Positions 9,103 through 16,664 of a stretch of 32,994 bases of DNA are shown here, one piece after another (the first letter of the stretch is position 1; each line of letters opens with the position of its first letter). Source of the DNA: Chloroflexota bacterium (GTDB lineage Bacteria > Chloroflexota > Dehalococcoidia > Lucifugimonadales > GCA-2712585); NCBI GenBank assembly GCA_027294635.1, contig JAPULR010000168.1:1-32994 (forward strand). The letters are read 5' to 3'. Made by a program: the position numbers and the translations under genes. The notes below the pieces were generated by a model. It was not told where the DNA came from. It made no database searches and saw only the letters and a list, made by a program, of their open reading frames with translations.

Positions 9103-9777
9103 TTGACTAGCCAGCATCGACCAGTAAAGCCGACTTCAGCCCCAAGGACAGTCGTTAACGCCACGGCCCAGCCCCGGCCCACAAGCTCCTTAGTCCTGCT
9201 ACTGGCTGGTGTACCCGGCGTCGGCAAGACCACCCTGGGCAACGCCCTTCTTGGTGAGCTGGGGTTGACCCACCACATCAGCACCGGGTTTCTACGGGCG
9301 GCCATAGACGGCTACCTGCCGCCAGACCAGGCGACACTATTACGGAGACACGCCTTTGACGCCTACGAGCTTCTTGACGACTCCGTTCTCTCGAAAGACG
9401 ACCACATCCTTCAGGGGGCCATCGCCCAGACGGAGATACTCAAGCCCGTTATAAAGACCTGCATCGCCCGGGCGCGGCGGGAGGGCATCGGCCTGGTGAT
9501 GGAGGGAAGCCACTTCATCCCGGGGGTGATAGACCCGGCAGAGTTTGGCGCCGACCTGCTTTGCGTCCTGGACGTCCCCGACCGGGAGGAGTTGAAGGCC
9601 CGGGCCCTGAGCCCCAACCACCTTCGTCGGCACCTCTCCGACTGGGACATGGAGCGCCTGGTGCTGCTTCAAGACCAGCTACTGGCCATGGCCCGGCTCC
9701 ACAACCAGCCCGTGGTTATCAACATAGACCTGGCGGACGCGGTGTGCCATGTACGGAGGTTGGTAGAGGAGTTGTGA
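9103..9777 (+). CDS. 2-phosphoglycerate kinase-like P-loop kinase
   Basis: This 224-aa P-loop NTPase has Walker A GVPGVGKT at residues 36-43, followed by HHISTGFLRAAI and, in the middle, VMEGSHFIPGVID. That pattern is typical of the COG2074 group (archaeal 2-phosphoglycerate kinase for cyclic 2,3-diphosphoglycerate synthesis and its bacterial relatives). The bacterial homologues have no firm function. The first 28 residues are low in conservation, so the TTG start at 9103, with GGAGG about 12 nt upstream, is uncertain. The C-terminal segment PVVINIDLADAV is echoed by a second, non-coding copy at 10441. The gene overlaps the DUF6883 gene by GTGA. Confidence 0.82.
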   Translation: MTSQHRPVKPTSAPRTVVNATAQPRPTSSLVLLLAGVPGVGKTTLGNALLGELGLTHHISTGFLRAAIDGYLPPDQATLLRRHAFDAYELLDDSVLSKDDHILQGAIAQTEILKPVIKTCIARARREGIGLVMEGSHFIPGVIDPAEFGADLLCVLDVPDREELKARALSPNHLRRHLSDWDMERLVLLQDQLLAMARLHNQPVVINIDLADAVCHVRRLVEEL

Positions 9778-10121
9778 AGCTCCCTAACCTAGGTGATGCC
9801 AAGATTCCTGACTCCAAGTTAAGAGATTACGTACTATCACTATCCCATCCCCACGGCCGTCATAAAGCAGCCTTCTTCAGAGGATTTGGCTTTTCATCCG
9901 ACTTTTTAGAGATCTTTCGATTAGCTTTATTGGGACATGCAGAGAATCATGACGTAACAGTTATTGAGGAATCACCATTTGGGAAACGGTATACTATACA
10001 AGGCAGCCTTAACGCTCCAGATGGCCGCTCACCACTGGTGAGAGCGGTCTGGTTTATAGAAGATGGGAGCGCCACACCTAGATTAGTTACCGTCTTCCCC
10101 CTGGGACGGAGGCACGGATGA
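9774..10121 (+). CDS. DUF6883-type small protein, 115 aa
   Basis: The N-terminus KLPNLGDAKIPDSKLRDYVL, then HPHGRHKAAFFRGFGF and the C-terminal VWFIEDGSATPRLVTVFP, match my recollection of the DUF6883 family. The function is unknown. These proteins often sit beside DUF4926 partners, as here. The ORF track gives a longer frame from 9561, but that part is a shadow of the kinase gene. GTG 9774 starts the conserved protein and overlaps the kinase stop (GTGA), with AGAGG 4 nt upstream. Codon use and base composition are clearly AT-richer than the genes on either side, so recent transfer is likely. Confidence 0.75.
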   Translation: MKLPNLGDAKIPDSKLRDYVLSLSHPHGRHKAAFFRGFGFSSDFLEIFRLALLGHAENHDVTVIEESPFGKRYTIQGSLNAPDGRSPLVRAVWFIEDGSATPRLVTVFPLGRRHG

Positions 10122-10339
10122 TACGTGAACTAGACAGCGTGGTTCTTACCGTTGACTTGCCTGAGCACAGCCTCAAGAAGGGAGACGTGGGGACCGTAGT
10201 GCTGGGCCACGGGGCTAATGGGTATGAAGTCGAGTTCATGGCCCTGGACGGCGAGACCCTGGCCGTAGCTTCTGTGTCTTCAGATGACGTGCGACCCATC
10301 GGCCACCGGGAGATTGCCCACGCTCGGTCTATAGAATAG
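10118..10339 (+). CDS. DUF4926-type small protein, 73 aa
   Basis: The core motifs LDSVVLTVDLPEHSLKKGDVGTVV and YEVEFMALDGETLAV fit the DUF4926 family, small SH3-like beta-barrel proteins of unknown function. Its ATG overlaps the stop of the DUF6883 gene (ATGA), so the two are co-translated. Overlapping small pairs of this kind are common in accessory modules and have been suspected of toxin-antitoxin-like behaviour. Nothing in this sequence proves that. A 7-bp hairpin lies 20 nt past the stop. Confidence 0.78.
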   Translation: MIRELDSVVLTVDLPEHSLKKGDVGTVVLGHGANGYEVEFMALDGETLAVASVSSDDVRPIGHREIAHARSIE

Positions 10340-10360
10340 CTTCAATATGCAACTTTATGT

Positions 10361-10377
10361 AAAGCTAAATTAGCTTT
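10361..10377 (+). terminator. Weak hairpin after the DUF6883/DUF4926 pair
   Basis: AAAGCTA-AAT-TAGCTTT forms a 7-bp stem with a 3-nt loop, 21 nt after the stop codon. It has only three U residues at the end of the stem and no longer U-tract, so it may be a weak terminator or may be incidental. Confidence 0.3.
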
Positions 10378-10440
10378 CCCCACGGGTTTCCAAGCCCCCG
10401 CTTCAGTTATAGTCTACTTCTGGTAACCGCCACGACCGCC

Positions 10441-10488
10441 CCCGTGGTTATCAACATAGCCCTAGTGGACGCGGCGCGAAGGGTGTAG
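10441..10488 (+). pseudogene. Detached C-terminal fragment of the 2-phosphoglycerate kinase-like gene
   Basis: Reading from 10441, the sequence encodes PVVINIALVDAARRV then TAG. The intact kinase ends PVVINIDLADAVCHVRRLVEEL. Over the first 36 nt the two copies match at 32 positions. No start codon or upstream homology accompanies the fragment. It is best explained as the displaced or duplicated kinase 3' end left after the DUF6883/DUF4926 cassette entered, or as a remnant of a diverged paralogue. The remaining bases between 10340 and 10514 hold only the weak hairpin. Confidence 0.6.
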
Positions 10489-10514
10489 GGGTCGATGGAA
10501 AGGCAGGCAAAAGG

Positions 10515-12554
10515 TTACTCCTCTTCCTCCAGACTCTCCGCCAGAAGCTCCAATAAGTCCCTGGCTTTCTTCTCTCCAGCCACCCCCTTGGCCTCTATGC
10601 CCTCCTCCATCATCTGGAGGCAGAAGGGGCAAGACACCCCCACCGTATCGGCCTTGGTCTCAAGGAACTGGTCGGTGCGCATGTGGTTGATACGGGTGCC
10701 CCGGCTCTCCTCAATCCAGATATGGCCGCCGCCGGCGCCGCAGCAGAAGCCCCTCTCGCGGCAATGGGGCTCAATCTCCACCAGCTTCAGCCCAGGAATG
10801 GCCCTGGCTATGCGGCGGGGCTGGTCGTAGATGCCGTTGTGCCGCCCCAGGAAGCAGGAGTCGTGGTAAGCCACCGTGCCCTCAACGGTTTTGATGGGCC
10901 GCAGGCGGCCTTCCTCTATAAGCTGGTCCACGAACTGGCTGTAGTGCAGCACCTCAAAGTCTCCCCCTAGCTGGGGGTACTCGTTGCGCATGGTGTTGAA
11001 GCAGTGGGGACAGGTGGTGACCACCTTCTTGACATTGTAGCCCTTTAGGGTCTCGATGTTCTGCCGGGCCATAGTCTGATACAGGTACTCGTTGCCCAAG
11101 CGACGGGCCGGGTCCCCGGTGCACCGCTCCTCCTCACCCAGGATGGCAAAGTCCACGCCGGCCTTCTTGAGCACCCGGGCCATGGCCCGGGCGATGCGCT
11201 GGCTCTTCTGCTCCAAAGCCGCGGTGCAGCCCACCCAGAACAGGACCTCCGTCTCCGGGTGCTCCGCAAGGGTCCTGACCTCCAGTCCCTTGGCCCAATC
11301 GGTACGGGAAAATTCGCTGCCCCGCCAGGGATGGCCCCGCTGCTCCATGCTCAGCAGGGCGTCCATGGCCGTGGCCGGCAGCTTAGACTCCTCCAGCACC
11401 AGGTGACGCCGCATATCCATAATGGTGGGGATATGCTCCACCTGCACCGGGCACTCCTCCATGCAGGCGCCACAGGACACGCAGTCCCAGATAGCCTCCT
11501 CGGCCACCACTCCACCTATGAGGGGCTTGCCGTTGGGGGGCTCCTGACCCTTTTCGACATACTTGCCCACCTCTATAAGGTGGTCCTTTATGTCCTCCAC
11601 TATATGCATTGGGGAAAGGACCTTGCCGCTGAGGTTGGCGGGGCAGACGTCGGTACACCTGCCGCAGACGGCGCAGGCATAGCCGTCCAGAAGCTCCTTC
11701 CAGGTGAACTGATCCACCTTCCCGGCGCCGAAGTGCTCTGCCTTCTCCAAGTCGATGGTCTCCATGACACCCGATGGTTTGAGCGAGTGGAAGAAGGCGT
11801 TGAAGGGGGTAGCCACCATGTGCATGTGCTTGGAGAAGGGTATGTAGATGGCAAATCCCAGGATTACCAGTAGGTGCAGCCACCAGAAGAGGCCGTGGAG
11901 CAGATTGGCGCCATCGATGCCCAGCCCCAGGTCCGAGAACCACCGGCCCATAGCCCCACCGACGATGACCGAGGTCTCCGGGCCAACGCCCCCCTTGGCC
12001 ACGAAAAAGGCTTCCGTCAGCAGGGTGGAGACCATCAAGGTGCCTATGAGGGCCACTATAGTTATGGCGTCCTTGCTGCGGGTCAGGTCAAAGCTAAGAC
12101 GATGGGGCCGAGCCCACCACCTGCGAAAGACGGCCCAGGTCAAGGAGGCCAGGAGTATCAGGGCGACAATGTCCAGGTACATGGCGTAGGTCTTGGCTCC
12201 CGTCTCCGTAAGCAGCTTCTCCGAGAAGGGAGTCCAGGCAGCGTCTCCAAAGATGAAAATCACGTAGCTCAGCAGGAAGGACAGAAACCCAAAGAAGATG
12301 AGGACATGTCCAACGCCCGCCTTGTCGAGTAGGGAGACCCGTTGTAGCACCTTTCGCTGGCCCAAAAACACCAGGAAGAAGCTCTGCAGGCGCCGCCAGG
12401 GCTGGTCGAACCGGTTCTCGCTCCGGCCCAGGAGCACAAGTTTGATCACTCGGTGGTAAAAGAGGTATCCAGAAAGACCAAGAGTTACTATCAAGGCGGC
12501 ATATACGCCAATCCAGACGTCGAACTCACCGAAGATATTTTCGGGGGGAACCAT
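10515..12554 (-). CDS. Membrane Fe-S oxidoreductase, EtfD/FadF-like (NarI-like, 2x4Fe-4S, 2xCCG domains)
   Basis: This 679-aa protein probably takes electrons from electron-transfer flavoprotein and reduces menaquinone, as its relative Rv0338c (EtfD) does in Mycobacterium. Five hydrophobic segments (about residues 12-35, 82-104, 122-143, 162-185, 217-240) form a NarI-like heme-binding membrane part. Two ferredoxin motifs follow, CAVCGRCTDVCP (294-305) and CVSCGACMEECP (358-369). Two CCG domains end the protein, with VGCTAALEQ, RCTGDPARR and CPHCFNT, then DSCFLGRHN, GFCCGAGGG and CPFC. The ORF track starts at GTG 12611. ATG 12554 is preferred because AAAGGAG lies 5 nt before it and homologues lack the extra 19 residues. 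It is monocistronic on the minus strand and divergent from the hopanoid operon. The nearby beta-oxidation genes support the role. Confidence 0.88.
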   Translation of the reverse strand: MVPPENIFGEFDVWIGVYAALIVTLGLSGYLFYHRVIKLVLLGRSENRFDQPWRRLQSFFLVFLGQRKVLQRVSLLDKAGVGHVLIFFGFLSFLLSYVIFIFGDAAWTPFSEKLLTETGAKTYAMYLDIVALILLASLTWAVFRRWWARPHRLSFDLTRSKDAITIVALIGTLMVSTLLTEAFFVAKGGVGPETSVIVGGAMGRWFSDLGLGIDGANLLHGLFWWLHLLVILGFAIYIPFSKHMHMVATPFNAFFHSLKPSGVMETIDLEKAEHFGAGKVDQFTWKELLDGYACAVCGRCTDVCPANLSGKVLSPMHIVEDIKDHLIEVGKYVEKGQEPPNGKPLIGGVVAEEAIWDCVSCGACMEECPVQVEHIPTIMDMRRHLVLEESKLPATAMDALLSMEQRGHPWRGSEFSRTDWAKGLEVRTLAEHPETEVLFWVGCTAALEQKSQRIARAMARVLKKAGVDFAILGEEERCTGDPARRLGNEYLYQTMARQNIETLKGYNVKKVVTTCPHCFNTMRNEYPQLGGDFEVLHYSQFVDQLIEEGRLRPIKTVEGTVAYHDSCFLGRHNGIYDQPRRIARAIPGLKLVEIEPHCRERGFCCGAGGGHIWIEESRGTRINHMRTDQFLETKADTVGVSCPFCLQMMEEGIEAKGVAGEKKARDLLELLAESLEEEE

Positions 12555-12641
12555 GTGTACTCCTTTTAGAGTGGACGCTTTCCACTGTAGCCAGTTTAGC
12601 ACTACCGCCACGAGGACATCAAAGCCGGTTTCGCAAATCTC

Positions 12642-12670
12642 TTGACACTATCTATGGCCTTTGTTAGGAT
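12642..12670 (+). promoter_or_regulatory. Promoter of the hopanoid operon (sigma70-type)
   Basis: TTGACA (12642-12647), a 17-bp spacer and TAGGAT (12665-12670) lie in the divergent gap upstream of the prenyl synthase. The predicted transcription start near 12677 falls on or after the first ATG (12674). This argues that translation begins further downstream or on a leaderless message. Confidence 0.7.
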
Positions 12671-12721
12671 TCCATGCATCGTGTAACGATGTATCCCTCG
12701 GACGGTGCTCCAGAGGGCAAG

Positions 12722-13801
12722 ATGCCAAAGGTCAAAGGCCTTCCAGCCGCACAATTCACCGGGACTCGGCCTAAACTGCCCGATCTGTTTACGCGTTACA
12801 GCGAACAGGTCCAGGCTGAGTTCTGCTCTATCCTGCCCAACGGAAGCATGGAGCTGTCTGACCCCTTCCGCTATCACCTGGGTTGGGCCGACGAGTCGGG
12901 AGAGCGCCTGACGGTTCCCCAGGGTCAGGGAAAGGCCCTCAGATCGGCCCTCTGTCTCTTCGCCTGTCAAGCGCTGGACGGTGACTGGATGCAGGCAGTA
13001 CCTGCGGCCACGGCATTGGAGCTCACTCATAACTTCTCACTCATCCACGACGATATTCAGGATGGCGATACGGAGCGACGTCACAGGCCCACAGTATGGC
13101 GACTGTGGGGCCAGCCCAAGGCCCTGCTGGTGGGCGACGCCATGCATGCGATGGCCTACCAGGTAGCCCTCGACCTGGTGGAGCGAGGCGTGTCGGAGTC
13201 AAAGGCCCTGCGCAGCTCTCGCCTGTTGGTAGAGAGTTGCCTTTCCATGATAAAGGGGCAGTCATTAGATCTGGAATTTGAGGACACCCTCAACATCGGC
13301 CTGGCAGACTACCTGGAGATGATTCGCCTGAAGACGGGAGCCCTCTTCACCTGCAGCCTGGAGATAGGAGCCCTCCTGGCTAGTGACGAGGCGCAGCACG
13401 TCCAGGCCTTCGCGCGGTACGGTAACCACCTGGGTCGGGTGTTCCAGATTAGAGACGACGTGCTGGGCATCTGGGGCAATGAGGAGTACACCGGAAAGGC
13501 GTCGGGCAACGACATCCGGCGTAGGAAAAAGTCCTTCCCGATAGTGCTGGCCCTGGAACAGGCCAGGGGTGCTGACCGCGACCAACTGGTCGCCGTGTAT
13601 CAGAAGGAATCCCTTGTCGAGGCGGACGTAGACCGAGTGTTGGAGGTCCTGGACACGGTGGGGGCGCAAGACCACGCTCACGACCTAATCACTAAGGAAG
13701 CTTCTCTGGCCCTGAGGGAGCTAGAAAACGCACCCCTCTCAAAGTGGGCTAGAAGCGAAGCTGAAAGCCTGGTAGACTTCCTCGTCTCCAGAGAATATTA
13801 G
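12722..13801 (+). CDS. Polyprenyl diphosphate synthase (probable FPP/GGPP synthase)
   Basis: This trans-prenyltransferase makes the allylic diphosphate feeding squalene synthesis. The first Asp-rich motif is HDDIQDGD (Asp110, 111, 114) and the second is IRDDVLGIWG (Asp245, 246), the DDxxG form common in this subgroup. A Phe five residues before the first motif (FSLIHDD) suggests a short product such as farnesyl or geranylgeranyl diphosphate. FPP is what HpnC/HpnD need. The ORF track starts at 12674, but that ATG sits at the predicted transcription start. ATG 12722 has GAGG 5 nt upstream and gives 359 aa beginning MPKVKGLP, so it is preferred. The extra 16 residues of the longer form look unconserved. 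It is the first gene of the hopanoid operon. Confidence 0.9.
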   Translation: MPKVKGLPAAQFTGTRPKLPDLFTRYSEQVQAEFCSILPNGSMELSDPFRYHLGWADESGERLTVPQGQGKALRSALCLFACQALDGDWMQAVPAATALELTHNFSLIHDDIQDGDTERRHRPTVWRLWGQPKALLVGDAMHAMAYQVALDLVERGVSESKALRSSRLLVESCLSMIKGQSLDLEFEDTLNIGLADYLEMIRLKTGALFTCSLEIGALLASDEAQHVQAFARYGNHLGRVFQIRDDVLGIWGNEEYTGKASGNDIRRRKKSFPIVLALEQARGADRDQLVAVYQKESLVEADVDRVLEVLDTVGAQDHAHDLITKEASLALRELENAPLSKWARSEAESLVDFLVSREY

Positions 13802-13816
13802 AAAGGGAACAGCTTA

Positions 13817-14908
13817 GTGGCCACAGCAACAGAAGTAGCAGCGTCACCTCAGAAGGATACTGTGCGGGTCAAGCCGACCCAAAGGCCAATGGAGATGTCC
13901 CTCCGTCTGGCCAAATACATGCTGGTGCAGAAGCTAAAGGGTCGAAGGCGGTTTCCCATGGTTACCATGTTGGAGCCGCTGGAGATGTGCAACCTCTCCT
14001 GTGTCGGCTGCGGCCGCATCAGGGAGTACAAGGCGATGATGAGCAAGATGATGCCGGTGCAGGAGGCTCTGGCCGCGGTGGAGGAATCCGGGGCGCCCAT
14101 CGTCTCCATCGCTGGCGGCGAGCCCACCATCCACCCCCAGATCGACGAAATCATCAACGAGCTGGTTCGCCGCAAGTACTTCGTCTACTGCTGCTCCAAC
14201 GGCCTTCTCATGGAGCGGGTCATGAAGAAGATCAAGCCTTCCAAATACTTCTGCTGGGTGGTCCACATGGACGGCATGGAGGAGAAGCACGACGAGTCGG
14301 TGGACCGTCAGGGGGTTTTCAAGAAGGCCAAAGTCGCCATCCAGAGCGCCCTGGATCAAGGATACCGGGTATGCACCAACACCACCATTTTCCGCAGCAG
14401 CGACGTGGAGGACCTCCATGAGCTGTTCCGCACCATGACGGATATGGGCGTGGAGGGCTGCATGGTATCACCAGGGTTCGACTACCAAACTGTGAGTGAC
14501 CAGGAGCAGTTTCTCAAAAGGGAAGAGTCCAAAGAAGCTTTCAGGAAAATCCTTGATCCGGAAAAGACCGAGGGGATCAGGTTTTATAACAACCCCCTGT
14601 ATCTCAACTTCCTCCGGGGGGAAAGGGACTACCAGTGCACCGCGTGGTCCAACCCCACCTATACCGTCATGGGCTGGAGGATGCCCTGCTACCCCCTGGC
14701 CGACGAGCACGTTGAAAAGGTCAGCCAGGTGTTGAAGAAGGAGGTGTGGGAGAAGTACGGCGTGGGCAAGGACCCACGCTGCGCCAACTGCATGATGCAC
14801 TGCGGCTTTGAGTCAGCCACCATCTTCGGCGCCGTCACCAAACCCAAGGACTGGGTTACCCTGATTAAATCCGGCGCCATCAGCAAAAGCGGGATAACCG
14901 CAAGCTAG
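13817..14908 (+). CDS. hpnH: HpnH, radical SAM adenosylhopane synthase
   Basis: HpnH adds the 5'-deoxyadenosyl group of SAM to the hopene double bond, forming adenosylhopane, the first step of side-chain extension. The radical SAM cluster motif is CNLSCVGC (Cys58, 62, 65), continuing GRIREY as in known HpnH proteins. SIAGGEPTIHP near residue 95 is the SAM-binding GGEP motif. The C-terminal region has a further Cys pair, CANCMMHCGFE, typical of the DUF3463 domain. At 363 aa it is slightly longer than usual because of an N-terminal extension. GTG 13817 is used. It lies 15 nt after the prenyl synthase and 8 nt before hpnG. It needs a 4Fe-4S cluster, possibly provided by the suf operon downstream. 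Confidence 0.95.
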   Translation: MATATEVAASPQKDTVRVKPTQRPMEMSLRLAKYMLVQKLKGRRRFPMVTMLEPLEMCNLSCVGCGRIREYKAMMSKMMPVQEALAAVEESGAPIVSIAGGEPTIHPQIDEIINELVRRKYFVYCCSNGLLMERVMKKIKPSKYFCWVVHMDGMEEKHDESVDRQGVFKKAKVAIQSALDQGYRVCTNTTIFRSSDVEDLHELFRTMTDMGVEGCMVSPGFDYQTVSDQEQFLKREESKEAFRKILDPEKTEGIRFYNNPLYLNFLRGERDYQCTAWSNPTYTVMGWRMPCYPLADEHVEKVSQVLKKEVWEKYGVGKDPRCANCMMHCGFESATIFGAVTKPKDWVTLIKSGAISKSGITAS

Positions 14909-14916
14909 AGGTATCG

Positions 14917-15633
14917 TTGATAGCCATAGTTGCAGCAATGAAGGACGAGGTCGCCCGACTGGGAGGCCTGAGCCGACGTTCCAAGGGTAGGGCTCAGGTA
15001 ACGGTAACGGGAGTGGGCAAAGACAAGGTAGTAGCCACCATGGAGACCCTCCTCCAAGGGAAGCCCTATCCCAGCCTGGTACTGTCCCTGGGCTTCGCTG
15101 GAGCCCTGTCCGATGACCTGAACACCGGCGACTTGATCCTGGCACGCAACCTCTACCTGGTGGAAAGCGATGGGGTGTTGGAAGTGGACAACCGTTACTA
15201 CCAGCTGGCGGAGCGGGCCATAAACGAGAACGTGCTGCCTTACGTGCGCCGCGACACCCTTACCGTGCCTAACATTGTCCGCACCCAGGCTGAAAGGGAA
15301 CGCTTAGCCCAGACCTACAATGCTCAGGCGGTAAACATGGAGGACTACTGGGTGTGCTCCGCCGCGGCCAGGGCAGGGGTGCCCTTCCTGTCGGTGAGGG
15401 CGGTGCTGGATATGACCCATCAGGAGCTCCCACAATGGGTTGAAGAGATCATGTGGCAGAGGGAGAGAAGGCAGGGCTTAAGGATTCTCCTTAGCTCCCT
15501 GGCTCGGCCCACCAGGATTCCCAAGCTGTTGTCCCTGGCCAGAGGGGTCAAAAGAGCCCAGAAAAGCCTGGGTGAATTCGTCAGGTCTTTTGTGGCGAAA
15601 GCTATTGAAGGAGGCGTCTGTAGCCCAGCGTAA
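14917..15633 (+). CDS. hpnG: HpnG, adenosylhopane nucleosidase/phosphorylase
   Basis: This nucleoside-phosphorylase-fold protein removes adenine from adenosylhopane to give ribosylhopane. Visible motifs are LSLGFAGALSDDL near residue 57 (substrate loop), VNMEDYW at 139-145 with the ribose-binding Met141 and Glu142, and VRAVLDM with the catalytic Asp165. The 238 aa include a C-terminal helical extension (PTRIPKLLSLARGVKRA) seen in hopanoid-associated members. The start is TTG 14917 with AGAGG 5 nt upstream. It follows hpnH by 8 nt, the usual pairing. The release of adenine and a ribosyl product is relevant to the sugar genes later in this operon. Confidence 0.9.
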   Translation: MIAIVAAMKDEVARLGGLSRRSKGRAQVTVTGVGKDKVVATMETLLQGKPYPSLVLSLGFAGALSDDLNTGDLILARNLYLVESDGVLEVDNRYYQLAERAINENVLPYVRRDTLTVPNIVRTQAERERLAQTYNAQAVNMEDYWVCSAAARAGVPFLSVRAVLDMTHQELPQWVEEIMWQRERRQGLRILLSSLARPTRIPKLLSLARGVKRAQKSLGEFVRSFVAKAIEGGVCSPA

Positions 15634-15648
15634 AGCGAGAAGCGGGTC

Positions 15649-16632
15649 TTGAAAGTTCTGGTCACGGGGGCAACGGGATTTATTGGGGGGAACCTGGTGC
15701 GGGCCCTAAAGGCCAGGGGATACGATGTCAGGGCCCTGGTTAGAGACCAAAGCAGTACCTTAACACTGGAGAATACGGGGGTAGAAGTGGTACCGGGGGA
15801 CGTGCGGGACCGGGAGTCGGTGGCCCGGGCGCTGGAGGGGTGCCAGGCGGTGTTCCACTGCGCCGCGCTGTACACCTTTTGGAGCCTGGAGCCTCGAGAG
15901 GTGTACCAGGTTAACGTGGAGGGCACCAAGACGGTCTTTGAAGAGGCGCTAAAGTCAGGAGTTGAGGGAGTCGTATATACCAGCACCGTCTCCACCATCG
16001 GAATTCCCAAGAAAGGCGTGGGGACAGAGGAGATGGAGCCCTCGCCGCGGGATCTGATAGGCCACTATAAACGATCCAAGTACCAGGGAGAGAAGGAGGC
16101 CTTGAGAGCGGCGTCTAAGGGGCTGCCGGTGGTGGTGGTGAATCCCACGGCTCCCGTGGGGCCCTGGGACGTAAAGCCCACTCCCACGGGGGGAATCGTC
16201 CTGGACTTCCTAAGAGGAAGGATACCCGCCTACGTCAACACGGGTATGAACATGGTGGATGTGGAGGACGTAGCCACGGGTCATATCCTGGCTTTAGAGA
16301 AAGGACAGCCGGGCCAGAGATACATCTTGGGCAACCGAAACATGACTCTTAAGGAGCTCCTCAGAACCCTGGAGAGCATAACCGGAAAGAAGGGCCCACG
16401 GCTGAGGGTACCCATCAACCTGGTTGTAGCTTTGGGAATAATTGACCAGCTGATTGAGGGAAAACTTCTGAGAAGAAGGCCTCGGATACCCCTGGAGGGC
16501 ATGCGAGTAGCTCGCAAGCCCATGTACGTAAGCAGCGCCAAGGCGGTCCGGGAATTGGGGCTGCCCCAGAGCCCGGTAGAAGGGGCACTGGAAAAAGCGG
16601 TACGGTGGTTCAGGGACAACGGCCGGGTATGA
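15649..16632 (+). CDS. hpnA: HpnA, hopanoid-associated NAD-dependent epimerase/dehydratase (SDR)
   Basis: This extended short-chain dehydrogenase is 327 aa. The NAD-binding motif GATGFIG is at residues 7-13, and the catalytic Tyr140 and Lys144 (HYKRSK) are in place. NPTAPVGPWDVKPTPTG and the ending KAVRWFRDNG match HpnA proteins, which are regularly encoded in hopanoid clusters. Its exact reaction is unproven; sugar-like side-chain modification is the usual suggestion. It starts at TTG 15649 with a poor ribosome site, 15 nt after hpnG. The next gene is the cyclase. Confidence 0.9.
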   Translation: MKVLVTGATGFIGGNLVRALKARGYDVRALVRDQSSTLTLENTGVEVVPGDVRDRESVARALEGCQAVFHCAALYTFWSLEPREVYQVNVEGTKTVFEEALKSGVEGVVYTSTVSTIGIPKKGVGTEEMEPSPRDLIGHYKRSKYQGEKEALRAASKGLPVVVVNPTAPVGPWDVKPTPTGGIVLDFLRGRIPAYVNTGMNMVDVEDVATGHILALEKGQPGQRYILGNRNMTLKELLRTLESITGKKGPRLRVPINLVVALGIIDQLIEGKLLRRRPRIPLEGMRVARKPMYVSSAKAVRELGLPQSPVEGALEKAVRWFRDNGRV

Positions 16633-16664
16633 CAGAGTCAGCCGGCCCAAATATGTGAACGGTC

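Noticed and set aside
9561-9773. N-terminal part of the 186-aa ORF track entry
   Set aside because: It overlaps the kinase gene in another frame and is Pro/Gly/Arg-rich. The conserved DUF6883 part begins at GTG 9774.
12602-13030. 142-aa minus-strand frame opposite the prenyl synthase
   Set aside because: No domain is recognisable. It covers the promoter region and conflicts with a well-supported gene.
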